64,000 nucleotides of DNA, taken from positions 15,462 through 79,461 of the forward strand of contig JAYTOP010000035.1 of NCBI GenBank assembly GCA_043747745.1, in the 5' to 3' direction. This DNA is from SZAS-103 sp043747745 (GTDB lineage Bacteria > Pseudomonadota > Gammaproteobacteria > Xanthomonadales > Xanthomonadaceae). Every line of letters starts with the position of its first letter. Within the stretch, counting starts at the first letter, position 1. The notes under the pieces were generated by a model. It saw only the letters and a list, made by a program, of their open reading frames with translations, was not told the DNA's origin and did not search any database. Made by a program: the position numbers and the translations under genes. Shown piece by piece: positions 36,438 through 44,426 of the stretch.

Positions 36438-36803
36438 ATGCCTATCGATACCGACATGACCCACACACATGCAGGACCGCCGAAGCGCCACACGCCCGAA
36501 CGCGAACCCCATCACGGCGTTGCAGTCCAGTCTGCAAAGCCGGAGACCGCCCGCCCGCCGCTTTACCAGGTCCTGTTGATCAACGACGACTTCACCCCGA
36601 TGGAATTCGTGGTAGAGGTACTCCAGCAATTCTTCGCCATGCACCGCGACAAGGCGACCCAGGTGATGCTGCACGTCCATACCCGCGGTCGCGGCGTTTG
36701 CGGCGTCTTCACGCGCGAGGTGGCCGAATCGAAGGTGACGCAGGTGAACGAATACTCTAGGCAGAACCAGCACCCACTGTTGTGCACGATGGAAAAGACG
36801 TGA
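36438..36803 (+). CDS. clpS: ClpS, adaptor of ClpAP for N-degron substrates
   Basis: ClpS binds proteins with bulky N-terminal residues and hands them to ClpA. The core PLYQVLLINDDFTPMEFVVEVLQQFF carries the ND-D motif that reads the N-terminus (NDDFTPMEF), and VMLHVHTRGRGVCGVFTREVAESKV follows. The N-terminal 35 residues are a loose His/Pro-rich tail that enters ClpA. The start is ATG 36438, where a leaderless transcript is likely; ATG 36456 is an alternative. It precedes clpA as in most proteobacteria. Confidence 0.94.
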   Translation: MPIDTDMTHTHAGPPKRHTPEREPHHGVAVQSAKPETARPPLYQVLLINDDFTPMEFVVEVLQQFFAMHRDKATQVMLHVHTRGRGVCGVFTREVAESKVTQVNEYSRQNQHPLLCTMEKT

Positions 36804-36890
36804 ACTGGCACCAAGATCGATGGCTGTGGCAACGCAGCGCGAGCACTTCACAGGGAAGATCGAAAAGACGTGAAGTAGCACCCAGATCGA
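36793..36890. repeat. 29-base direct repeat spanning the clpS stop and the clpS-clpA gap
   Basis: Copy 1 (36793-36821) covers the last clpS codons; copy 2 (36862-36890) lies in the gap. Both start GAAAAGACGTGAA and end AGATCGA, with three mismatches in 29 bases, 69 bases apart. The gap seems to have grown by local duplication of the clpS 3' end. Confidence 0.75.
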
Positions 36891-36998
36891 GAACGGATAT
36901 CGACGGACAGTAGGGATCGACTGAACGCGCAACAGGGCATGGTGGAAAAGAGGTCGTGCGTCCCCATATCGCTGCTCAGAGCACCCAGGAGCATCAGC

Positions 36999-39287
36999 AT
37001 GTTCAGCAAAGATCTCGAATTCACCATCGGTCAGTGCTACAAGCAGGCCCGCGAATCGCGCCACGAGTTCATGACAGTCGAGCACCTGTTGCTCGCGCTG
37101 CTCGACAATGCCTCGGCCGCGACTGTGTTGCGCGCTTGCGGCGGCGATCCGCAGAAGCTTGGCGACGAATTGCGCAAGACCATCCGCGAAACGGTTCCCG
37201 TGCTGCCCAATGACGACGCGCGCGATACGCAACCGACGCTCGGCTTCCAGCGCGTGCTGCAACGTGCGGTCTATCACGTGCAGTCGTCCGGCAAGAAAGA
37301 AGTGACCGGCGCGAATGTCCTGGTCGCGATTTTCGGCGAGAAAGATTCGCATGCGGTGTATTACCTCGCGCAGCAGGACGTGACCCGGCTTGACGTCGTC
37401 AACTACCTGTCGCACGGCGTCGCCAAACTCGGCAGCGACGAATCTTCCGGCGCGCAAACGCCCGGCGGCGAGACGCACAAGGAAGGCGAGGGCGGCGATG
37501 AATCCAAAGGCAGCGCACTCGCGGAGTACGCAAGCAACCTCAACGAACTGGCCATGCAGGGCAAGATCGATCCGCTGGTGGGTCGCGCCGAAGAAGTCGA
37601 ACGTACGATCCAGGTGCTGTGCCGCCGCCGCAAGAACAATCCGCTGTACGTCGGCGATGCCGGTGTCGGCAAGACTGCGCTCGCCGAAGGCCTTGCCAAG
37701 CGCATCGTCGAAGGCGAAGTGCCGGCGGTGCTGTCGGATGCGGTGATCTACTCGCTCGACCTGGGCGCTCTGGTTGCAGGCACCAAGTACCGCGGCGATT
37801 TCGAGAAGCGCCTCAAGGCCGTCATCAGCGAGCTCAAGAAATTGCCGGGATCGATCCTGTTCATCGACGAGATCCACACGATCATCGGCGCGGGTTCCGC
37901 GAGCGGTGGAACGATGGATGCTTCGAACCTGATCAAGCCTGTGCTCGCTTCGGGCGAGTTGCGCTGCATTGGCTCCACCACGTTCCAGGAATATCGCGGC
38001 GTGTTCGAGAAGGATCGCGCGCTCGCGCGGCGCTTCCAGAAAATAGACATCGTCGAGCCATCGGTCGGCGAAGCCGTCGAAATCCTGCATGGCCTGAAGT
38101 CGCGCTTCGAGGAACATCATTCGGTGCAGTACACCAGCGAGGCGATCCAGGCTGCGGTCGATCTGTCGGTCAAGCACATCGCCGACCGGTTGTTGCCGGA
38201 CAAGGCGATCGACGTGATCGATGAGGCCGGTGCGCGCCAACGATTGATGCCGGAAGACCAGCGCAAGACCATCGTCGATGTGCCCGAGATCGAGTTCATC
38301 GTGGCGCGTATGGCACGCATCCCGACCAAACAGGTGTCGGCCTCCGACAAGGACGTGCTGAAGAATCTCGAGCGCAACCTCAAGATGGTGATCTTCGGGC
38401 AGGACCCGGCGATCGAAACGCTCACATCCGCGATCAAGCTCGCGCGCTCGGGTCTCGGCCAGCCGGACAAGCCGATCGGCAATTTTCTGTTTGCCGGGCC
38501 GACCGGCGTCGGCAAGACCGAAGTTACTCGCCAGCTGGCGATGCAACTCGGCATCGAACTCGTCCGCTTCGACATGTCCGAATACATGGAGTCGCATTCT
38601 GTGTCGCGCCTGCTCGGTGCGCCTCCGGGCTACGTCGGCTTCGATCAGGGCGGCTTGCTGACCGAGAAGATCGTGAAGACGCCGCACTGCGTGCTGCTGC
38701 TCGACGAAATCGAGAAGGCGCATCCGGATGTGTACAACGTGCTGCTGCAGATCATGGATCGCGGCACGCTGACCGATACCAATGGCCGCGAAGCGAACTT
38801 CAAGAATGTGATCCTGGTGATGACAACGAATGCGGGTGCGGCGCAGGCGGCGCGGCGTTCGATCGGTTTCACCAAGCAGGATCACGCCACCGACGCGATG
38901 GAAAGTGTGCGTCGGCAGTTCACGCCGGAGTTCCGCAACCGGCTCGACGCGATCATCCAGTTCGGCGGACTCACGTTCGAGCACATCCTGCGCGTGGTGG
39001 ACAAGTTCGTGATCGAACTCGAAGCGCAGCTGCACGAGAAGCACGTCAGCCTCACGGTCCAGCCCGAAGCGCGGCAGTGGCTCGCCGAGCACGGCTTCGA
39101 CCCGCAGATGGGCGCCCGTCCGATGGCGCGCGTGATCCAGGAAAAGATCAAGCGACCGCTGGCGGACGAACTCCTGTTTGGCAAGCTCGTCAACGGCGGC
39201 CGCGTCGTGGTCAGCGTCGACGACGGCCAACTCAGCGTCCGCGCGGAAGAGGAAGCGCAGCGTTTGCTGACGGCGACGGTGGAGTAG
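36999..39287 (+). CDS. clpA: ATP-dependent protease ATPase subunit ClpA
   Basis: ClpA unfolds substrates and feeds them to ClpP. The N-domain begins MFSKDLEFTIGQCYKQARES. Two AAA+ modules follow, with Walker A motifs GDAGVGKTA and GPTGVGKTE and Walker B motifs LFIDEIHT and LLLDEIEKAH. The start at ATG 36999 is preceded by CAGGAG and gives 762 residues, close to E. coli ClpA; the open frame reaches 20 codons further upstream. The Ile-Gly-Phe loop that docks ClpP is present in RRSIGFTKQ. Confidence 0.97.
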   Translation: MFSKDLEFTIGQCYKQARESRHEFMTVEHLLLALLDNASAATVLRACGGDPQKLGDELRKTIRETVPVLPNDDARDTQPTLGFQRVLQRAVYHVQSSGKKEVTGANVLVAIFGEKDSHAVYYLAQQDVTRLDVVNYLSHGVAKLGSDESSGAQTPGGETHKEGEGGDESKGSALAEYASNLNELAMQGKIDPLVGRAEEVERTIQVLCRRRKNNPLYVGDAGVGKTALAEGLAKRIVEGEVPAVLSDAVIYSLDLGALVAGTKYRGDFEKRLKAVISELKKLPGSILFIDEIHTIIGAGSASGGTMDASNLIKPVLASGELRCIGSTTFQEYRGVFEKDRALARRFQKIDIVEPSVGEAVEILHGLKSRFEEHHSVQYTSEAIQAAVDLSVKHIADRLLPDKAIDVIDEAGARQRLMPEDQRKTIVDVPEIEFIVARMARIPTKQVSASDKDVLKNLERNLKMVIFGQDPAIETLTSAIKLARSGLGQPDKPIGNFLFAGPTGVGKTEVTRQLAMQLGIELVRFDMSEYMESHSVSRLLGAPPGYVGFDQGGLLTEKIVKTPHCVLLLDEIEKAHPDVYNVLLQIMDRGTLTDTNGREANFKNVILVMTTNAGAAQAARRSIGFTKQDHATDAMESVRRQFTPEFRNRLDAIIQFGGLTFEHILRVVDKFVIELEAQLHEKHVSLTVQPEARQWLAEHGFDPQMGARPMARVIQEKIKRPLADELLFGKLVNGGRVVVSVDDGQLSVRAEEEAQRLLTATVE

Positions 39288-39540
39288 GGATCAAGCGATT
39301 GCGGAACAAGACGGCTGGCTTCGGCTCGCCGTTTCTGTTGCGCAAAATCGTAGGGCGGTTGAGCCGCAATGCGGCGTACTCCGTCATCCGCATCGACCCG
39401 TATCGTCGCGATGCACACTTGGAAAGACGGATTGCGCTTGATTCCTGAGACTATCCAGGCACGCACGGCGTCTGCCGATTTCAAGCGTTGTTCTACCCCA
39501 AAACCGTTACACTGCGCGCCTTTCCTTGAAGGGGTAAGAC
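39288..39540. other. 253-base gap after clpA with a possible terminator
   Basis: A weak hairpin, ACGGC (39311-39315) with GCCGT (39328-39332), followed by a T-rich stretch, may end the clpA transcript. Upstream of the small gene at 39541, TTACAC (near 39508) is a possible -10. No gene is supported in the rest. Confidence 0.35.
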
Positions 39541-39699
39541 ATGCGGCCGCTGGTGTTTGATGAGATGCATGTAGGCGATCTGGCTATGTTGCGCGAAGCG
39601 GGTTACGGCATCTGGATTTCCGACCCGAGCAAGGATCCAGCGGTGCCCGCGGACGTAGTATGTGCGCGTCCGGCCATCCTCAACATTGAGATGCCCTGA
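39541..39699 (+). CDS. small protein (52 residues) coupled to the phosphatase gene
   Basis: The reading frame MRPLVFDEMHVGDLAMLREA runs to MP-stop and has a good GAAGGGG ribosome site. Its TGA overlaps the ATG of the next gene (TGATG), a typical coupling arrangement. No membrane segment or signal peptide is present. No family recognised. The case for a real gene rests on the ribosome site, the lack of other explanation for the gap and the exact overlap. Confidence 0.55.
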   Translation: MRPLVFDEMHVGDLAMLREAGYGIWISDPSKDPAVPADVVCARPAILNIEMP

Positions 39700-40349
39700 T
39701 GCGATTGCTCTTGGTACGTCATGGTGAAACTCCGTGGAACGCGGAAGGCCGCTACCAAGGCCAGACCGATATTCCGTTGTCGGCGATTGGCGAGGAACAG
39801 GCGCGCAAGCTCGGCGTGCGCCTGGGGGATGTCGACATCACGCGTGCGGTCGCGTCGCCGTTGTCGCGAGCGCGGCGTACTGCCCAGCTTGCCCTTGGCG
39901 CATTGCGCGAGTCGATCCTGACAACGGACGGCGGCTTGCAGGAAATCCACCATGGCGACTGGGAAGGCAAGCTCGCGCGCGAGATCGCCGAGGCGGATGG
40001 TGGGCGTTTCGCAGCATGGCGCAGCGCGCCGGAATCGGTATTGATGCCGGGGCCGGGTGGGGAGTCACTCAACCACGTGCTGAAACGCGCATGGGTTTCG
40101 TTACAAGCTGCAATGGTGGGCCTCGGTCAGGACGACACGCTGCTGGTCGTTGCGCACGATGCAGTCAATCGCCTACTGCTATGCCGCGTGCTGGGAATCC
40201 CGCTGTCGAAACTGTGGGGGTTCCGGCAAGCGCCGACCACGCTCAACCTGCTGGAAGGCGCTGACGTCGATCATCTGGAAGTCGTGCGTTTGAACGATTG
40301 CAGCCATCACACGGCGCTGTTCGGTGAAGCAGTGCATCGCGCGTTGTGA
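39699..40349 (+). CDS. histidine phosphatase (phosphoglycerate mutase-like)
   Basis: The 216-residue protein starts MRLLLVRHGETPWNAEGRYQ: the RHGE motif carries the phospho-accepting His. The second His is in LLVVAHDAVNRLLL and the Glu in LQEIHHGDWEGKL. The pattern fits the CobC/GpmB branch of the family, which contains both phosphatases and cofactor-dependent mutases; the substrate is not evident. A bidirectional terminator follows 45 bases downstream. Confidence 0.88.
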   Translation: MRLLLVRHGETPWNAEGRYQGQTDIPLSAIGEEQARKLGVRLGDVDITRAVASPLSRARRTAQLALGALRESILTTDGGLQEIHHGDWEGKLAREIAEADGGRFAAWRSAPESVLMPGPGGESLNHVLKRAWVSLQAAMVGLGQDDTLLVVAHDAVNRLLLCRVLGIPLSKLWGFRQAPTTLNLLEGADVDHLEVVRLNDCSHHTALFGEAVHRAL

Positions 40350-40394
40350 AGATTCCTTTCCCGCAAGGAGATGGGGCGGATTCAAACGAAAAAC

Positions 40395-40417
40395 GGCGAC
40401 CATGAGTCGCCTTTTTT
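40395..40417. terminator. rho-independent terminator, probably bidirectional
   Basis: GGCGAC (40395-40400) pairs with GTCGCC (40406-40411) across a five-base loop, followed by six T. An A-rich stretch (GAAAAAC, 40388-40394) precedes the stem, so the hairpin can also end the convergent infA transcript on the - strand. Confidence 0.85.
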
Positions 40418-40452
40418 ATCGCGAATGCAGCGGGATTACCTCATGCCCGCAC

Positions 40453-40671
40453 TCACTTCATGCGGTAAGTGATGCGGCCCTTGCTGAGATCGTAGGGCGT
40501 CATCTCGATCTTGACCTTGTCGCCGGTCAGGATGCGAATGTAGTTCTTGCGCATGCGCCCGGAAATATGGGCGATGATCACGTGGCTGTTTTCAAGCTTC
40601 ACGCGGAACATGGTGTTCGGCAAGGTTTCGAGGATGGTTCCCTCGAGTTCGATAGCGTCGTCTTTCGACAT
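40453..40671 (-). CDS. infA: translation initiation factor IF-1
   Basis: IF-1 is the 72-residue OB-fold protein that occupies the ribosomal A site during initiation. MSKDDAIELEGTILETLPNT and VKIEMTPYDLSKGRITYRMK at the ends match the family closely. In E. coli infA lies near clpA and aat, as here. Confidence 0.97.
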   Translation of the reverse strand: MSKDDAIELEGTILETLPNTMFRVKLENSHVIIAHISGRMRKNYIRILTGDKVKIEMTPYDLSKGRITYRMK

Positions 40672-40749
40672 GCGGTGCCTGGATAGCTGCGGGAGTCGCG
40701 CTTAAGTCCTCAATTGTGCCATGCGGCACATTGCGAGGTCAAAAATCTG

Positions 40750-41502
40750 TTAATCGGGGTGCTGGAGCGTGTCGAGCAGCCAGTCGATGCCACGCTTGCC
40801 AACAGCCTGTGCCCATGGCCCAATCTCGGCCACGAGCGTGGTTTGTAGCGCGACGACCTTCAGGAAGTCGTTGCGGGGTAGGGTCTTGGCACCCATCGCC
40901 ACGAGATGCGGCGACTCGACCTGCGCATCGAACAGCGGCCAGCCCCATTCGCGCAGCATCGCCGCCAATGCAGCCAATGCGATCTTCGAGCCGCCCGACA
41001 CCGCGCTGAACATGCTTTCGGCGAAAAACATCCGCCCGATCGCGACGCCGTAAAGACCGCCAACCAGCAGCGCACCATCCCAGACTTCGATCGCATGCGC
41101 GTGACCGAGCCGGTGCAACTCGCCATAGGCAGCGCGCATCGCGGGCGTGATCCAGGTTCCATGCTGACCAGCACGTGGACTGTGCGCGCAATTCAGCACG
41201 ACGCGATCGAACGCGGTATCGGCGCGGATCGTCCAGTCCAGCGCGCGCAGTTCGCGCCGGAATCGACGCGACAGATGCACGCCATCGCTGCGAAATACCA
41301 TGCGCGGATCGGGGCTCCACCACAGAATCGGCTGGCCTTCCGAGTACCACGGAAAAATTCCGTGCCGATACGCATTGATCAGCCGCGCTGGCGACAGGTC
41401 GCCGCCGAACGCAAGCAGGCCGTCGGGTTCACGCAGCGCGCTATGCGGGTCGGGAAACGGCGCATCAGGATCAGTCGCAAGCAATGGAAGCCGCAGTGTC
41501 AT
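40750..41502 (-). CDS. aat: leucyl/phenylalanyl-tRNA-protein transferase
   Basis: Aat attaches Leu or Phe to proteins with N-terminal Lys or Arg, making them ClpS/ClpAP substrates. Typical motifs are GLLAFGGDLSPARLINAYRHGIFPWY, WWSPDPRMVF, THGTWITPAM-like QHGTWITPAMRAAY and GRMFFAESMFS. The length of 250 residues is normal. It is four bases into the COG3146 gene end on the same strand (41499-41502) and lies 78 bases before infA. Confidence 0.96.
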   Translation of the reverse strand: MTLRLPLLATDPDAPFPDPHSALREPDGLLAFGGDLSPARLINAYRHGIFPWYSEGQPILWWSPDPRMVFRSDGVHLSRRFRRELRALDWTIRADTAFDRVVLNCAHSPRAGQHGTWITPAMRAAYGELHRLGHAHAIEVWDGALLVGGLYGVAIGRMFFAESMFSAVSGGSKIALAALAAMLREWGWPLFDAQVESPHLVAMGAKTLPRNDFLKVVALQTTLVAEIGPWAQAVGKRGIDWLLDTLQHPD

Positions 41503-42683
41503 CGTGCGGCGTCATTGCGATAGGGCGAATGCGCGAGCACTGCCTGTCGATACTGTTCGACAGCCCGGCATTCCTCGATGCACCAGCGCGCGAATGCATG
41601 GTCGAGGCCGGGTTCGATGAAATGGTGGCGACTGCGCGTGATCACCGGCAGGAAACCGCGTGCGATCTTGTGCTCGCCCTGCGCGCCAGGCTCGAACACG
41701 CGCAAGCCCTCGCGCAGGCAATAGTCGATGCCCTGGTAATAGCAGGTCTCGAAATGCAGTCCGGGGATGTCCTCGAAGCAACCCCAGTAGCGGCCATACA
41801 AAGTGTCGTCGCCGTCGCACAAGGATGTGCCAGTGTCGCGGGAGGCAGGATGCCGGGAGCGACCACTCAGGCACAAGGCACCCGCGATGGTCGTTCCATT
41901 TCGCTGTGCGAGTACCAATACCAGCGCACGCGGCATCGTCGTCGCGAGGTGCTGGAAGAATGGCAGCGTGAGCGCAGCGGAATTGCCCTTGTCGGCGAAC
42001 GCGCACAAGTACAGCTGATGCATGTCGATGATGTCGGACTGGCTGGCGTCAGCGCCATGCACGATTCGGAACGTGACGCCGGCATCGCGCACCTGCGCGC
42101 GTTCGTGGCGGATGTTCTTGCGCTTCTTCGATTGCAGCGCCGCGAGGAAATCGTCGAAGGTGCGCCAGCCGACATCGTTGCGCCAGTGGAATTGCGCGTC
42201 GGTACGTTCCAGCCAGTCGACGGGGCATGCCGAGTTGTCGGCATCGGTCACGAAGTTCGCGTGCATCGACGACAGCTTGAGCTGCTGTGCCGATTCGACG
42301 ATCAAACGACAAAACACATCGCGTGTCGTGGCATCGCGCGCGAGCAGGCGCGGCCCCGTCACCGGCGTGTAGGGAATCGCGAACAGCCATTTCGGATAGT
42401 AGTCGCGACCCGCGCGTTCGACCGCTGCTGCCCATTGATGATCGAACACGAACTCGCCATGCGAGTTGCCCTTCAGGTATCCGGGTGCTGCTGCGAGCAG
42501 GGTATCGCCATCCCACAACGCCGGATGCAGCGGCGTCCAGCCCCAGTTCGGTCGCAGGCAGCCGTGTTGTTCAAGCCCAGCGAGAAATGCGTGCGCGACG
42601 AATGGATTGCGACCATCGTGCAGCGCATCCCATTGCGCTGCGGGGATCTCGGCGAGCGATTTGTGCATGCGGAATTCGGGCAT
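41499..42683 (-). CDS. COG3146 GNAT-like N-acyltransferase with short insertion
   Basis: The 394-residue protein belongs to the COG3146 (PF04339, FemAB/GNAT-like) family: NPFVAHAFLAGLEQHGC, KSSMHANFVTD-like KLSSMHANFVTD, the basic SKKRKNIRHERAQV, YGRYWGCFEDIPGLHFETCYYQGIDYC and the C-terminal PGAQGEHKIARGF. The role is unknown; some relatives are annotated in peptidoglycan or lipid modification. Between GALCL and GDDTLYG about 17 extra residues (SGRSRHPASRDTGTSL) interrupt an otherwise short loop and are encoded by a palindrome at 41835-41863. Confidence 0.85.
   Translation of the reverse strand: MPEFRMHKSLAEIPAAQWDALHDGRNPFVAHAFLAGLEQHGCLRPNWGWTPLHPALWDGDTLLAAAPGYLKGNSHGEFVFDHQWAAAVERAGRDYYPKWLFAIPYTPVTGPRLLARDATTRDVFCRLIVESAQQLKLSSMHANFVTDADNSACPVDWLERTDAQFHWRNDVGWRTFDDFLAALQSKKRKNIRHERAQVRDAGVTFRIVHGADASQSDIIDMHQLYLCAFADKGNSAALTLPFFQHLATTMPRALVLVLAQRNGTTIAGALCLSGRSRHPASRDTGTSLCDGDDTLYGRYWGCFEDIPGLHFETCYYQGIDYCLREGLRVFEPGAQGEHKIARGFLPVITRSRHHFIEPGLDHAFARWCIEECRAVEQYRQAVLAHSPYRNDAAR
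41835..41863. repeat. nested palindrome in frame inside the COG3146 gene
   Basis: The 29 bases form a symmetric nested hairpin: outer arms GTCGC / GCGAC (41835-41839 and 41859-41863) and inner arms GGCA / TGCC around three bases, separated by GGGA / GGGA-type spacers. The two spacers are equal in length. It encodes part of a short extra loop in the protein. Confidence 0.6.
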
Positions 42684-42854
42684 GCCACAAGACTAACCGA
42701 CGCGGCGCTCTTTGTTTCCTTCTGCCTGCGGGCTGAAGGTGCGCATTTGCGAACCATGAGATCGCCGACAGATTAGCATCTGATCACCATGCTGCGCATG
42801 GCGTTGAGGCTTCCCGCGATCAAGCAGGCCTGTCTGGCGCAAACGTTTTCAAGC

Positions 42855-42878
42855 AAACGCCCCGAATCCGGGGCGTTT
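42855..42878. terminator. hairpin with 10-base stem after the DUF4097 gene
   Basis: AAACGCCCCG (42855-42864) pairs exactly with CGGGGCGTTT (42869-42878), four-base loop. On the - strand it lies 36 bases after the DUF4097 stop and probably ends the six-gene operon, though the following tract (GCTTG) has few T. Confidence 0.6.
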
Positions 42879-42913
42879 GCCTTGTCACTCCCACCACGGG
42901 AACCAGCCAGTCC

Positions 42914-43687
42914 TCAATCGTCCTTCGGAATATCGACGCGCCCGGCGACGCTATCGTGCGAGATGTCGCCGCTGCCGAGTCTGGCGACATGGAGGTCGTG
43001 CGCTACGCTCTTCACGCGCAGATCGCCGGAGCCGATCGATTTGACATCGACGGTCCCGCCGATCGCGCGCAGGTCGGCATCGCCCGATCCGATGCTTCCG
43101 ATCCAGATATCGCCACGCACGCGATTGACGGTGAAGTCTCCCGAACCGATCGATGCGACATGGGTTTCGCCGACGTTTTCTGCGGTGATGTCGCCCGATC
43201 CGACGTGCGCGTCGAAACGATTGCGCACGCCATTGACGTGAAGGTCGCCGGATCCGACGCTGGCGGCGAGCTGGGCGACGTCCGCCACATGCGCATCGCC
43301 CGAGCCGACATCCAGTTCCACCGCAAGATCGGCTGGCACGTTCACCTGCAGATCCAGGTAGGCGTAACGCGATACGCCGAACAGGCTGACGTTCCAGCTG
43401 GAGGACGTGTTTACGGCCGTTAGGAGCAAGCGGTCGCCGTCGCGACGTTGGGTGACTTGCAGTGTCGCGAGGCGATCCTGCGAACTCGCGCAGGCGCGGC
43501 CATGGACTTGTGCCGTCGATGCGGCGGCACCTTTCAGATTGAGGTTGTGCTGGCCGATGTCGATGATCAGCGTGTGCACGGACGTGAGATCGAGCGCCGC
43601 ATTACGCGGTGCCTGGAATTTGCATTCGTCAGCGGCATACGCGAATGACGGTGTCAGCAGCACAGCGCAGATCAGGAGTTTCCACAT
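42914..43687 (-). CDS. exported DUF4097-like beta-helix protein
   Basis: The 257-residue product has a signal peptide (MWKLLICAVLLTPSFAYA) and GAAGGA before the ATG. The C-terminal half has seven GSGD motifs (VGSGDAHV, VGSGDLHV, VGSGDITA, IGSGDFTV, IGSGDADL, IGSGDLRV, LGSGDISH), about 17-19 residues apart, typical of the right-handed beta-helix of DUF4097/auto-adhesin proteins. It is the last gene of the ABC-transporter operon. The function is unknown. Confidence 0.8.
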   Translation of the reverse strand: MWKLLICAVLLTPSFAYAADECKFQAPRNAALDLTSVHTLIIDIGQHNLNLKGAAASTAQVHGRACASSQDRLATLQVTQRRDGDRLLLTAVNTSSSWNVSLFGVSRYAYLDLQVNVPADLAVELDVGSGDAHVADVAQLAASVGSGDLHVNGVRNRFDAHVGSGDITAENVGETHVASIGSGDFTVNRVRGDIWIGSIGSGDADLRAIGGTVDVKSIGSGDLRVKSVAHDLHVARLGSGDISHDSVAGRVDIPKDD

Positions 43688-43782
43688 GGTCGTGATCCTT
43701 CGGAGTGAAGCAGCGGGATTGCGGTTGACAGGATGGATGCGCAAAGGAGCATGGCGGTTGCAGCGACTCGCGATGCGTCAGC

Positions 43783-44310
43783 CTATTGCGAACGGCAATC
43801 GCTGACTTCGTTTGCTTCGATCGTCGCATACGGCTTGAACGCGGGCAGGGCGCTGGCGATGACTGTCTGTTTTGCACGCAATGCTTCCACGTCGTTGCAG
43901 ACCGCCATCGCTTTCGTCTCGATTCCTTTCGCTTTCGCATCGATCGCCGGGCCGATGCTGTCGGGATTTCCATGCGCCAAGCCCGAGGCAACAGTTCCGA
44001 TCGCTTGACCGGCCATCGCTGCGCCCGCCTTGCCGGTGGCGATGCCGTCGTTGCGCAGCGCCATCACTTGCGCGTAGTACTGCTTGAGCAGGTCGCGCTG
44101 CTCGGAAGTCAGCGTCACGACTTTCCCGTCGATACTCAGATCGCCTGCCGGAGTGACGGTTGCATCCGATGCGTTGCGCGCATGAACCGCGATGTTGCCT
44201 TCGTGGATCGTGATGTGATCGAACACGGAGCTATCGTCGTCGCGCATGTAGCAACCCGATAGGGCCGTTGCAACGGTGAGCACTAACGCGAATGTGCGGA
44301 TCATGTTCAT
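43783..44310 (-). CDS. lipoprotein, DUF2884 (YggN)-like
   Basis: The 175-residue product has a lipoprotein signal ending ATALSGC, with AAGGAAACC before the ATG. The mature part contains HITIHEGNIAVHARNASDATV and a DLSIDGKVVTLTSEQRDLLKQYY stretch typical of DUF2884, a periplasmic family of unknown role, then an Ala/Gly-rich amphipathic helix. It sits between the ABC permease and the DUF4097 gene in one operon. Confidence 0.78.
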   Translation of the reverse strand: MNMIRTFALVLTVATALSGCYMRDDDSSVFDHITIHEGNIAVHARNASDATVTPAGDLSIDGKVVTLTSEQRDLLKQYYAQVMALRNDGIATGKAGAAMAGQAIGTVASGLAHGNPDSIGPAIDAKAKGIETKAMAVCNDVEALRAKQTVIASALPAFKPYATIEANEVSDCRSQ

Positions 44311-44426
44311 GGTGGTTTCCTTGGAAGACACGTTGGATTCCTTGAAAATGAAGGAGTAATTTTCGGCCGGCCTCCAGCCTGATGCTGGATGCGATCTGCC
44401 ATCTGCAGATCGCATCCAATCCAGAA

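Noticed and set aside
35823..39230. Open frame of 1,135 codons on the - strand
   Set aside because: Only its last 161 codons are a gene (NudJ-like). The rest is antisense to clpS and clpA, with the His/Arg/Asp-rich composition typical of shadow frames in GC-rich DNA.
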